Assembly (NCBI RefSeq): GCF_001269365.1
Contig: NZ_CXOM01000004.1
Location: 1 to 64,000 of the forward strand
Length of the DNA stretch: 64,000 nucleotides
DNA from: Limnohabitans sp. Rim11
GTDB lineage: Bacteria; Pseudomonadota; Gammaproteobacteria; Burkholderiales; Burkholderiaceae_C
Reading direction: 5' to 3'
Both the position numbers and the translations under genes were made by a program. Position 1 is the stretch's first letter. Each line of letters begins with the position of its first letter. Below, in pieces: positions 14,711 through 22,618 of the stretch. The notes below the pieces were generated by a model. The model searched no databases, had not been told where the DNA came from, and was given only the letters and a program-made list of their open reading frames with translations.

Positions 14711-15655
14711 TTATTTGGATTGGCGGTGGTGCTGACCCATGCGGCATGCCAATTCAAATGCGTTGAACATGGCTTGTGGGTTGGCTAAGTTTTGGCCTGC
14801 AATGTCGTAGGCGGTGCCGTGCGCGGGCGTTGTAATGGGGATGGGCAAGCCACCATGAACAGTGACGCCTTTTTCAAATCCCATGAGCTTCATGGCGATT
14901 TGGCCTTGATCGTGGTACATGGTGACGACGCCGTCGTAGCCGCCTTCTTTGCGAATGGCGCGTACAAAGGCGGTATCGGCAGGGAAGGGGCCGTCGGCGG
15001 GTATGCCGGCTTTGATGCCCATTTCTATACCGGGGGCAATGATTTTGATTTCTTCATCACCGTAGTTGCCGTTGTCGCCGTTGTGGGGGTTGAGGCCGCA
15101 AACAGCCAGCCGTGGCGAAGTTTTGCCCGAGGCCTTTAAAGCCTTTGTAATCATTTCAATCGATTCAAACACTTTCTGGCTGCTGAGCAAGCTGCTCACT
15201 TCTTTAAGCGCCACATGCGATGTCACGCGAGAAGTCCAAAGGTCTTGCAAGACATTGAGTTCCCCGCATACACCGTCGTAATTTAGGAATTCTGCAAACC
15301 AGCGCAACTCATCTTCTTGATGCATGCCACCCATTCGAAGTGCACTTTTGTTAAGCGGTGCAAAACAAAATGCATCGGCTTTGCCGTCACGGACCAATGC
15401 TGCACCTTCTGCCAGCGCCGCAATCATATAGGCGCCATTGTTGGCATCGTAAACAGCCCTTGGAAAGGGAGGAGAATTGAAGCCTGACCAATTGTGCCAA
15501 CTGGCATGGGGCGTTGCAGTGACGCTGTCTTTTTGGCCAATCAGAATAATTTTGGCGGCTTGTTGGGCCGTGCTGTGATTCAAGAGTTTTTGAACCAGTT
15601 CGGGGCCGATGCCGGCAGGATCGCCGGTAAATAGAGCGATGGTGGGTTGAGTCAT
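14711..15655 (-). CDS. PdxA-like NAD-dependent dehydrogenase
   Basis: A 314-residue member of the 4-hydroxythreonine-4-phosphate dehydrogenase family. It has the N-terminal GDPAGIGPE, the His/Asp metal-site segments NPHNGDNGNYGDEE and MYHDQGQIAMKLMGF, and the C-terminal HGTAYDIAGQ. A longer frame up to 15745 overlaps the DctM gene; the ATG at 15655 gives the canonical start. In a catabolic operon the enzyme is more likely a paralogue acting on a sugar-acid phosphate or a diol acid (as PdxA2 or TphB do) than a vitamin B6 enzyme. The lack of a DUF1537 kinase argues against the threonate pathway. Confidence 0.85.
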   Translation of the reverse strand: MTQPTIALFTGDPAGIGPELVQKLLNHSTAQQAAKIILIGQKDSVTATPHASWHNWSGFNSPPFPRAVYDANNGAYMIAALAEGAALVRDGKADAFCFAPLNKSALRMGGMHQEDELRWFAEFLNYDGVCGELNVLQDLWTSRVTSHVALKEVSSLLSSQKVFESIEMITKALKASGKTSPRLAVCGLNPHNGDNGNYGDEEIKIIAPGIEMGIKAGIPADGPFPADTAFVRAIRKEGGYDGVVTMYHDQGQIAMKLMGFEKGVTVHGGLPIPITTPAHGTAYDIAGQNLANPQAMFNAFELACRMGQHHRQSK

Positions 15656-15695
15656 ATTGAGTTTAAATGAAGGAGTGACTTGAACACTTAGGATG

Positions 15696-16979
15696 TTATT
15701 GCTGAATGAAATAGCGTGGTACCACGGTGGTGATCCATGGCACATACGTGATTAAGATCAAGGTGCCAACCAACGGCACGTAGAACGGAAGCATTTCTTT
15801 TAAGACATCGCGCATCTTTACTTTGGCAATGTCTGCAACCAAATAAAGTGACAGACCCATGGGCGGTGTGACCAAGCCAATCATCAGGTTGAACACAACC
15901 ACCATGCCAAGATGAACTGGATCGACGCCAGCGGCAATAAGGGGTTTGGCAATGATGGGGGCAATGACCAAAATGGCGGTGGTACTGTCTAAAAACATGC
16001 CCACAATTAACAGCATCACGTTCACAATGAAAAGCAATACATAAGGATCTTTGGATACTGAAAGCATTGCTGTTGTAATTTGTTGGGGAATTTGTTCAAC
16101 TGACAAAATCCAACCAAAGAGTGCTGCAACAGCGACGATGATCAAAATACCCGAGGTGGCTCGAATGGTCTCAAATGCGGCAATACGCAATCCATCTAAG
16201 GTGAGTTTTTTGTAGTAGAAAAAGCCAATAAAAACTGTGTAAGCAACCGTAACCGATGCAACCTCTGTCGGTGTAAACCACCCACCCAACATGCCAGCAG
16301 TTAGCAAAACAGGCGCCGCAAGTGCAGGAATGGCAGGCCACATGTCAGTCAAGAACTCTTTGGCAGTTGGCCACCTTTCAGCCCTTGGATAGTTTCTTCG
16401 TTTGGCCAGCCAGGCCGCGGTTCCCATCAGCATGGCTGTGCAAATGAGTCCCGGCAATATGCCGCCCAGCAAAAGCTGCAAGACAGATGCTCCTGTGACT
16501 GTGCCGTAAATGATGAGTGGAATGCTGGGTGGAAAAATGGGACCAATAATGGCCGATGAACTGGTCACTGCACAGGCAAAAGGCACATTGAATCCTTTTT
16601 GGCGCATGGCATCAATTTCAATTCTGCCCAGTCCACCAATATCTGCCAGTGCCGAGCCAGAAATGCCAGAAAAAACCAGGCTTCCAAAAATATTGACCTG
16701 CGCCAATCCACCAGGTAATCGGCCAACAGCCGTATTTGCAAATTGATAGATGTAGTGTGAAATGCCAGAGCAATTCATCACACTGCCGACAAACAGAAAG
16801 ACTGGAACTGCAATTAGCGGAAACGAATCCAGGGAGTACAGCATTCGTTGCGCAACAAGATCAACGGGAATTCCATTGATAAAAAGATAGGCCAAGCAGG
16901 GGAGGCCAATCGCAAGAACAACCGGAAATCCGAGCAGAAAAAGCGTCAAGAACGAAGCAATTACGAGATATCCAGCCAC
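15696..16979 (-). CDS. dctM: TRAP transporter large membrane subunit, DctM family
   Basis: 427 residues, almost entirely membrane-spanning (about 12 hydrophobic segments), the size of DctM/SiaM. Characteristic parts are FPVVLAIGLPCLAYLF at the start, GPIFPPSIPLIIYGTVTG in the first half, and GMFLDSTTAILVIAPI with NLMIGLVTPPMGLSLYLVADI in the second. It moves a carboxylate across the inner membrane driven by a sodium gradient. It begins 9 bases after dctQ. Confidence 0.92.
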   Translation of the reverse strand: MAGYLVIASFLTLFLLGFPVVLAIGLPCLAYLFINGIPVDLVAQRMLYSLDSFPLIAVPVFLFVGSVMNCSGISHYIYQFANTAVGRLPGGLAQVNIFGSLVFSGISGSALADIGGLGRIEIDAMRQKGFNVPFACAVTSSSAIIGPIFPPSIPLIIYGTVTGASVLQLLLGGILPGLICTAMLMGTAAWLAKRRNYPRAERWPTAKEFLTDMWPAIPALAAPVLLTAGMLGGWFTPTEVASVTVAYTVFIGFFYYKKLTLDGLRIAAFETIRATSGILIIVAVAALFGWILSVEQIPQQITTAMLSVSKDPYVLLFIVNVMLLIVGMFLDSTTAILVIAPIIAKPLIAAGVDPVHLGMVVVFNLMIGLVTPPMGLSLYLVADIAKVKMRDVLKEMLPFYVPLVGTLILITYVPWITTVVPRYFIQQ

Positions 16980-16988
16980 TGTGCTTCC

Positions 16989-17483
16989 TTAGGTTAAATT
17001 GGTTGTTTTGTCGTTGGCTCGTCCTGTTTGAACGAGGTGAATGAGGACCATCAAGGTTTCCAACGCAAGTAAAAACATGCCCAATGCCAGAGGGGCCATA
17101 AAGATGTAAAACGGCATTTCTAAAGTTGCAGTTTGATTCTCTAAATTTCTTGAAATTGTCACGATAGATGCTACGCAAATGGAACCAAAAAATACAATGC
17201 CTAAAAATTCAATCAGCATTTGAATGAGCCAGCGTAGCTTTTCTGGCAGCATGGCTTGTAGTTCTTCCATGCAAATTTGTCCGCCATCGCGTGTGACATA
17301 AGAAGCCGCTAAAAAAGACAGACAGATTAAAAAGTATCTGGCCAATTCTTCAGCGCCGCTCATGGGGACCCCAAAGACACCGCGCATCACAATTTGCGCA
17401 AGCGGCGTTAGGATCAACATGAGCAGCAAGAAGACGCTCAATCCCCGTACGGAGGCTCTGATCAATTCGAGGAGTCGCGTCAT
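16989..17483 (-). CDS. dctQ: TRAP transporter small membrane subunit, DctQ family
   Basis: 164 residues with four hydrophobic helices (about 15-35, 48-70, 87-108 and 125-150), the DctQ layout. The motif GVPMSGAEELARYFLICLSFLAASYVTRDGGQI is typical. It scaffolds DctM and the receptor. It lies between dctP (6 bases away) and dctM (9 bases away), so the three are translated as a unit. Confidence 0.9.
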   Translation of the reverse strand: MTRLLELIRASVRGLSVFLLLMLILTPLAQIVMRGVFGVPMSGAEELARYFLICLSFLAASYVTRDGGQICMEELQAMLPEKLRWLIQMLIEFLGIVFFGSICVASIVTISRNLENQTATLEMPFYIFMAPLALGMFLLALETLMVLIHLVQTGRANDKTTNLT

Positions 17484-17488
17484 CTTGT

Positions 17489-18487
17489 TTATTTCACGTT
17501 ACGAATTTCTTCGATGTAAGTTGTCCATTCAGGAAAATCTTTGTTTACTTGGGCCAGTACAGATCTTCTAAATGCTTCTAAGTCAAGGCCATCTTTGCTT
17601 TCGACAAAAATCATGCCCTTGGCTTCCAAATCTTTTCTGTATTTCGCTGATGTTTCTTTGTCCCAGTCCAGGGTTTTGCGGCCCACCTCAGCCATGGTGT
17701 CTTCCATAATTTTGCGATCAGCGGCCGAAATACCTTGCCAAATCTTTTCATTGACAAACACAGACAAGACAGACTGCATGTGACTTGTCATCATCACGTA
17801 CTTTTGACCCTCATAGAGTTTCAAATTAAAAATGTTGGGCAAGGGGTTTTCTTGTCCAACCACCAAGCCTGTTGCAAGGGCTGTTGCCAATTCGGACACT
17901 TCAACGGGCGTTGCTACAGCGCCCATGCCTGTCAACATGGATGACCACAGCTTGACGGGCACGCCACGGTATTTTTTGCCAGCCATGTCCTTGGGCGACA
18001 ATACCTTTTCTTTGGAGGTGAGTTGCCTTGTGCCTTGGAAAAAACTACCAACAATTCTCATGCCGCCTTTGTCAACCAATTGCTTGTTAATTTCCTGCAA
18101 AGCCTTGGAGCTTCTTGAGTCAGTGGCTCGCAGGCTATGCTCTGGATCACGGTAAACAAAGGGCGTATTGAATACCGCGGTGGCGGGCACAATCTTGCCT
18201 AATGACGCAAAATCGTGGTGGCCCATTGCAATGGCGCCTGCTTTAATGCCGTCAACCATTTCACCCACACCCCCTAATTGAGAGTTAGGGAAAACCTGAA
18301 TTTCAATTCGACCAGCTGTTCTTTCTTTGACAAGTTTGGCAACTTCGTCTGCATAAATGGTTTGCGGCGCGTTGGCAACGCCTACGTGGGCGTATCGTAG
18401 TTTTGTTTGGGCAAATGCTGAGGTACATGCCAATGAACTTGCAAAAGCAAGTGCCAAGAACATTGAGCTTTTCAATTTGAACTTCAT
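17489..18487 (-). CDS. dctP: TRAP transporter solute receptor, DctP family
   Basis: 332 residues with a signal peptide cleaved near residue 27 (TSAFA-QT). The mature protein starts KLRYAHVGVANAPQTIYADEVAKLVKERTAGRI and continues with IQVFPNSQLGGVGEMVDGIKAGAIAMG, the classical DctP blocks. GLVVGQENPLPNI is the conserved ligand-site region near residue 215. It binds a carboxylate in the periplasm for DctQM. It lies 27 bases after the dehydrogenase gene. Confidence 0.92.
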   Translation of the reverse strand: MKFKLKSSMFLALAFASSLACTSAFAQTKLRYAHVGVANAPQTIYADEVAKLVKERTAGRIEIQVFPNSQLGGVGEMVDGIKAGAIAMGHHDFASLGKIVPATAVFNTPFVYRDPEHSLRATDSRSSKALQEINKQLVDKGGMRIVGSFFQGTRQLTSKEKVLSPKDMAGKKYRGVPVKLWSSMLTGMGAVATPVEVSELATALATGLVVGQENPLPNIFNLKLYEGQKYVMMTSHMQSVLSVFVNEKIWQGISAADRKIMEDTMAEVGRKTLDWDKETSAKYRKDLEAKGMIFVESKDGLDLEAFRRSVLAQVNKDFPEWTTYIEEIRNVK

Positions 18488-18513
18488 AGTTGTCTCCTTT
18501 TGGGTTGCAGAAA

Positions 18514-19389
18514 TTAACGTTGAATGACTTTAAGAATGGCGCTGGTGTCTAGCTCGGAATGACCCATTTCAATCAAGATGCGGTAGAGGGTCAGTGCTTG
18601 CGATGTCATGGGAACGGGCACCTTCAAATCGGTTGCATAGCTGTTGACCATTTCCAAGTCTTTGAGCAGTTGCCTGGCATAGCCGCGCGGTGCAAAATCG
18701 GCAGCCATCATTCGTGGGAAAATTTGCTGCATCAACACGCCGTCAGCATGGCCACCCGCTAAAGCTGTTGGAATTAAATTGGCGTCGATGCCCGATTTTT
18801 TGGCAATAGACACCGACTCTGCAATCACAGCATGCAAGCACCCCACAATTAGTTGGTTGAGCGTCTTGGCAACCAAGCCACTGCCGGGCGGACCTATCAG
18901 GGTTAATTGCCCCGAAATTGTCTTTAACAAATCTTCATTTTTTGAGTATTCATCGGGCAGTGCGCCCAGCATGACTGTTAAGTTGCCGCTGGCTGCCGCA
19001 GCGGGGCCGCCCGATACAGGTGCATCCAACCAAGCGCAGTGGGTTTGGTTTCTAAATTTCTTGATTAATTCACATCCTTCAATTACAGGATTGGTCGAAA
19101 AATCAATCACGCATTGTGTGGCATCAACTACCTTAGCAATACCGTTCTCTCCAAACACTACGTCTTTGATGGCTGTGAAGGTTGGCAAATTAAGCAGAAT
19201 TACTTGGCCGGACTGTGCTACAGATTGTAAATTTGAATGTGTGACAACGCCTGCGCTTTGAGCCTTTGCCATCTGGTCTGGATGGATGTCGTAGCCATGT
19301 ACTTCATAGCCATTGCTTATTAAGTGTTTGGCCATGGGGAGTCCCATTAAGCCCAAGCCGATGTACGCAATAGTGGGTCGGCTGTTCAT
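18514..19389 (-). CDS. 3-Hydroxyisobutyrate dehydrogenase-like NAD(P)-dependent reductase
   Basis: A 291-residue beta-hydroxyacid dehydrogenase. The Rossmann motif is IGLGLMGLPMAKHL at residues 11-24. The substrate-binding signature is LDAPVSGGPAAAASGNLTVMLGA and the catalytic lysine lies in GLVAKTLNQLIVG. It oxidises or reduces a 3-hydroxy acid such as tartronate semialdehyde/glycerate. Its ATG overlaps the stop of the amidohydrolase gene by 4 bases, so the two are translationally coupled. Confidence 0.85.
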   Translation of the reverse strand: MNSRPTIAYIGLGLMGLPMAKHLISNGYEVHGYDIHPDQMAKAQSAGVVTHSNLQSVAQSGQVILLNLPTFTAIKDVVFGENGIAKVVDATQCVIDFSTNPVIEGCELIKKFRNQTHCAWLDAPVSGGPAAAASGNLTVMLGALPDEYSKNEDLLKTISGQLTLIGPPGSGLVAKTLNQLIVGCLHAVIAESVSIAKKSGIDANLIPTALAGGHADGVLMQQIFPRMMAADFAPRGYARQLLKDLEMVNSYATDLKVPVPMTSQALTLYRILIEMGHSELDTSAILKVIQR

Positions 19390-20309
19390 ACGAGTCCCAT
19401 GTCGTATGTTCGGATGGCGTTAAGTCTGAACAGTTTGTCTTGTTCGCCAACGGTCAGGTCCGAGACCATTTCCTCGAACCCCGTGAATATTTCTTCATAA
19501 CTTGCACATATTTTGTCAACCGGGAAATTGCTGGCGAACATGCACCGATCAATGCCAAATAAATCGATCAGGGTTTTAACAATATGCCCGTTGGCTTGCG
19601 CAGTCCATCGGCTGTTTTGAACACCAATGCCTGAAATTTTGACTGAAACATTGGGACAATAACTGACCATTTTCATGGCCTTCGACCAAGCTTCAATACC
19701 TTCTGTGCTTCTATCGGCTGGCAATCCTGAGTGATTGATGATGATCGCGGTATTGGGGTAGGCTTGAGCCAATGACTGTGCTTCATGCATATGCCACCAA
19801 GGCGTTTGCAAATCGAAACGCAAGCCAAATTTGTTAAGTGCTTCGAACCCTTGACGCCAGGCTTTGTCCATCATGCCGCCTTCTTCAGCCATGCCAGGCT
19901 TGGCATTTGCTTTGGGTTTGTGGCGGATGCTCTTCACGAAATCGAAGGTACTTTGAAATTCTAATTTCTGCGCCGCATCAATGTCATTCAAGCGGACATG
20001 CATGACTGCAACGGTGGGGAGTGCTTGTGATTGACGAAGTTCATGAATGTATTGAACTTCCCCTTTTGAATCGCTTGGATCCCATTCTGTTTCTACGTAA
20101 ACCGAACCTTGTATTTGGTATTTATTTGAGTCGTGAAGGTAATCCGTCATCAAATAGTTCTTCTTGATGGATTCGTAGCTGCCGTATCTGAAAGCGATAG
20201 GCGGTTCATCACGCAGCCAAGGATGGTAGTTTTTTGACAGATCCCAGAAGTGATGATGGGCGTCAACGATCAATCGTTTGGCAGGATGAAGCGCAGTTGC
20301 GGTGGACAT
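19386..20309 (-). CDS. Amidohydrolase-2 family hydrolase (lactonase-like)
   Basis: A 307-residue TIM-barrel hydrolase starting at the ATG at 20309. The motif VDAHHHFWDL (residues 14-23) supplies the first metal-site histidines, NHSGLP the later His, and FGIDRCMFASNFPVD the conserved C-terminal block with the catalytic Asp. This subfamily includes fuconolactone, rhamnonolactone and 2-pyrone-4,6-dicarboxylate lactonases, so ring-opening of a lactone is plausible. A frame extending to 20678 is antisense to the GntR gene and is rejected. It is the first gene of the TRAP operon, facing the regulator across about 97 bases. Confidence 0.8.
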   Translation of the reverse strand: MSTATALHPAKRLIVDAHHHFWDLSKNYHPWLRDEPPIAFRYGSYESIKKNYLMTDYLHDSNKYQIQGSVYVETEWDPSDSKGEVQYIHELRQSQALPTVAVMHVRLNDIDAAQKLEFQSTFDFVKSIRHKPKANAKPGMAEEGGMMDKAWRQGFEALNKFGLRFDLQTPWWHMHEAQSLAQAYPNTAIIINHSGLPADRSTEGIEAWSKAMKMVSYCPNVSVKISGIGVQNSRWTAQANGHIVKTLIDLFGIDRCMFASNFPVDKICASYEEIFTGFEEMVSDLTVGEQDKLFRLNAIRTYDMGLV

Positions 20310-20322
20310 CAAATAAATTGGT

Positions 20323-20368
20323 AATCTGTAATTACGGATTGCAGTATAGTGAATCTCGTAGAATTCAC
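20323..20368. promoter_or_regulatory. Two palindromes in the divergent control region (likely GntR operators)
   Basis: AATCTGTAATTACGGATT (20323-20340) is an almost perfect 18-bp palindrome, and GTGAAT-8 bases-ATTCAC (20349-20368) is a second dyad. Both lie between the divergent amidohydrolase and GntR genes. The first resembles GntR/VanR-type sites centred on GTAATTAC. Binding by the adjacent GntR protein is an inference. Confidence 0.55.
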
Positions 20369-20406
20369 AATATCCGTTAATACCCTCAGTTTTTGAATTG
20401 CAGCCA

Positions 20407-21057
20407 ATGGCCAACATGGACCCAATCGCCCGAACCTCTTTGCATTCAGAGGTCACAGCCCGTTTGAGAAGTTTGATTGTGGAATCCCAAATCAAGCCTG
20501 GTGAAAAGGTGCCGGAGTTGGAAATCAGCAAGGAACTCGGAGTTTCCAGAACGCCTATTCGCGAAGCATTGAAGGTCTTGGCCTCAGAAGGCTTGGTTGA
20601 GCTGCTGCCTTTGCGGGGGGCCGTGGTCAAGTCATTTAGTCCAAAAGATGCTGCCGACATGCTGGAGGTGATGGGCATGCTCGAAAGTTTTGCGGCCCAA
20701 AAGGCTTGTAAGGCGGATCAAAAGCGCATTGACCATGTGCTTGCCATGCACGAGAAAATGAAGACCTTGTTTGTTAAAGGCAAGCGACCAGAATATTTTG
20801 AATTGAATCAAAAAATACACGACGCGTTGGTTGAAATGTCCGGAAATGAATCGTTGATGATGGTTCACAGCATTCTCAGTAAGCGTATGCGCAGCTTGCG
20901 CTACAGTGGCAACAGCACACCAGATAACTGGCGAGGTGCGTTAGAAGATCATGAAGAAATTGCGACGGCCCTTAGAAGGCGCGACATGAAGGCGATTAAG
21001 AAAGCCGTGAATGATCACTTTTCAAACACGATTCAAAGAGTTGTTAAGAAATCTTAA
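20407..21057 (+). CDS. GntR-family (FadR/VanR type) transcriptional regulator
   Basis: About 216 residues. The N-terminal winged helix-turn-helix reads LRSLIVESQIKPGEKVPELEISKELGVSRTPIREALKVLASEGLVELLPLRGAVV. An all-helical FCD ligand domain follows with HDALVEMSGNESLMM and DHEEIATALRRRDMKAIKKAVNDHF, whose His residues usually bind a metal. It is divergent from the TRAP operon and probably represses it in the absence of the substrate. Start codons at 20398 (TTG), 20407 and 20416 are possible; I chose the first ATG. Confidence 0.9.
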   Translation: MANMDPIARTSLHSEVTARLRSLIVESQIKPGEKVPELEISKELGVSRTPIREALKVLASEGLVELLPLRGAVVKSFSPKDAADMLEVMGMLESFAAQKACKADQKRIDHVLAMHEKMKTLFVKGKRPEYFELNQKIHDALVEMSGNESLMMVHSILSKRMRSLRYSGNSTPDNWRGALEDHEEIATALRRRDMKAIKKAVNDHFSNTIQRVVKKS

Positions 21058-21095
21058 AAAATCAAACTTGAATCAAGCAAATTGATTTGAATTTT

Positions 21096-21235
21096 AATTT
21101 CACAACCATACTACTTCTATACTACTTTGAGTTACCAGAACGCAGCTAAGTCAATGAATTCATTGAGGAAAGTAGTGGTCTAAAGGAGTCTTCACACTGC
21201 AGGGGTCACAAGTTCGAAACTTGTACTGCCCACCA
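21096..21235 (+). repeat. 140-bp repeat with tRNA-like 3' end, right copy
   Basis: About 97% identical to 13078-13217 and in the same orientation. It ends in the same T-arm, ACTGCCC and CCACCA (21235). A very strong terminator follows 10 bases later. The differences from the left copy lie in the 5' half (ACCAGAACGCAGCTAAG against ACCAAGAAGCAGCTAAC) and weaken the TTGAGTTA/TAACTCAA stem by one pair. The two copies enclose the complete TRAP operon and its regulator. Confidence 0.7.
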
Positions 21236-21242
21236 AAACCTC

Positions 21243-21279
21243 AAAAAGCGCTTACGAACATTCGTAAGCGCTTTTTTTT
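21243..21279 (+). terminator. Strong Rho-independent terminator
   Basis: A 13-bp perfect stem AAGCGCTTACGAA / TTCGTAAGCGCTT with a 2-base loop, preceded by A-run and followed by eight T, so it can act in both directions. It lies directly after the right tRNA-like repeat and implies that this repeat is, or once was, transcribed rightward. Confidence 0.85.
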
Positions 21280-21469
21280 ACATTCAGATTAGCACTAACC
21301 GCCCACACTGCTCTGGTAGATTGATCACTGTTTTTCAGCATTCCCCGGTAACAATAGTGGACAAGGCATTCTTGTCATATCGACTTGCGGACCAGTTGCA
21401 ATATGCTTATACAAATGCAAGCCCTGCAAGTGCTGACTATGTTGGTCAAAGTATTCAAGCTTTAGTGCA

Positions 21470-21826
21470 ATGGCTCAAGGTCGAATCAAACGGTTGCAGT
21501 CTGCAGCTAGAACTCACTCATACCCAGACAAAGCAACTGAGCTGGCTGTCTGCGCGCTCTGTGATCGCCCCATCCCTGCAGCTTTAAGAGACGCACATCA
21601 TTTGACGCCCAAATCCAGGGGTGGTGTTGAGACAGTTTTTTTACACCGCGCTTGTCATAAGCAAGTTCATGCTTTGTTCACAGAAACCGAATTGGCCCGT
21701 CAATACGCCAGCACACAAGCCCTTCAAGCACATCCTGAAATCGCCAAGTTCATTCAATGGGTTCAGGACAAACCAAGTGATTTCAATCCACCGACAAGAC
21801 GCAGTCGCAGTAAGGGAAGGTTCTGA
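21470..21826 (+). CDS. HNH endonuclease domain protein
   Basis: A 118-residue protein with a compact HNH fold. Cys28-x2-Cys31 (CALCDRP), DAHH at 41-44 and HRACHKQVH at 59-67 provide the zinc ligands and the catalytic His residues. The linker HLTPKSRGGVET is typical of the McrA/5-methylcytosine-type HNH group. The C-terminal tail is basic (RRSRSKGRF). It cuts DNA in principle, but the biological role of such stand-alone HNH proteins in proteobacteria is unknown. No restriction or phage genes are adjacent. Confidence 0.8.
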   Translation: MAQGRIKRLQSAARTHSYPDKATELAVCALCDRPIPAALRDAHHLTPKSRGGVETVFLHRACHKQVHALFTETELARQYASTQALQAHPEIAKFIQWVQDKPSDFNPPTRRSRSKGRF

Positions 21827-21851
21827 TGTTGGAATGCATAACTAAATCTAC

Positions 21852-22435
21852 ATGACTATGAATAATTTTGAGATACCTGACGATCAATTGATTCATCGTT
21901 TATGGCAAGAACTTTCGCGTGCTCCCCACGACAGGCATCACGAATGGCGTGCCCCTACACTGGCCACACAAGGCCTTGGCAATAATGGTCCCCAGGCACG
22001 AACCGTGGGGTGCTCAGGCAAGCGGATGCGCCTGCGTATAACCTGCGTGTCTTCACAGATGCACGTTCTCCGAAATGTGCAGAACTTGTGGCGCAACCCA
22101 TGGCTCAATTGACCTTTTGGAACAAGCGGCTCAATTGGCAGTTGCGTGTGTCTGCGCTAACCACCGTTGAGCTAGAAGGCGAGCAAGTCAATGCCGCTTG
22201 GGAGCGCATCAAGCAATCGCCCTCTCGTGCGGACTATTTGAGTGCTTTGCCACCCGGACACATTCAATCGACTTGCGAAGGCTCAGCTCTCAAGTCCTCA
22301 GAGTCTCTGTCCGAGCATCATTTGGCTGTCTTGAATTTCAAAGTCACTTCGATGGATTGGTTGGCATTGAGCGCAAATGGTCATCGCCGCGCTATGCTGA
22401 CCCCAGATGGCTTGTTGACCCGATTGGTTCCATGA
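21852..22435 (+). pseudogene. Pyridoxamine 5'-phosphate oxidase-like protein, frameshifted
   Basis: Two overlapping frames together encode one flavin-binding protein of about 194 residues. The first frame gives RAPHDRHHEWRAPTLAT through QARTV; the second continues with VLRQADAPAYNLRVFTDARSPK and FWNKRLNWQLRVSA. The junction is the GGGG run at 22007-22010: removing one G joins them exactly (QARTV-VLRQADAP). It is either a recent loss-of-function mutation or a sequencing error in a homopolymer. The intact product would be an Alr4036-type PNPOx-like FMN protein. Confidence 0.7.
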
Positions 22436-22522
22436 GTCCAGGTACTTGTTGATTGGCCCACACCAGGATCACATCAATCGAGCTTGGTGAAGCTTAAAGT
22501 TAATTCATGAGCTAAACCCTAA

Positions 22523-22540
22523 GTTGACATAGGTCAACTG
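22523..22540. promoter_or_regulatory. Palindrome overlapping a putative -35 box before the exporter operon
   Basis: AGTTGAC-ATAG-GTCAACT is a perfect 7-bp dyad with a 4-base spacer. It contains TTGACA (22525-22530), a consensus -35 hexamer, and a weak -10 (TTTGTA) follows at about 22548. The arrangement fits a repressor site on the promoter of the three-gene exporter that starts at 22619. Confidence 0.45.
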
Positions 22541-22618
22541 TTTCACTTTGTAAAAACAGAGAATAAGTCTTTGCTTTTAAAGAGCAAATGAATGACTCAA
22601 TTTGTATTGTGAAAGCTC

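Noticed and set aside
19386-20678. 430-residue version of the amidohydrolase
   Set aside because: The extension is antisense to the GntR regulator; the ATG at 20309 gives the family N-terminus directly before VDAHHHFWDL.
21321-21587. 88-residue frame upstream of the HNH gene
   Set aside because: It overlaps the HNH gene in another frame and shows no motif, ribosome-binding site or domain.
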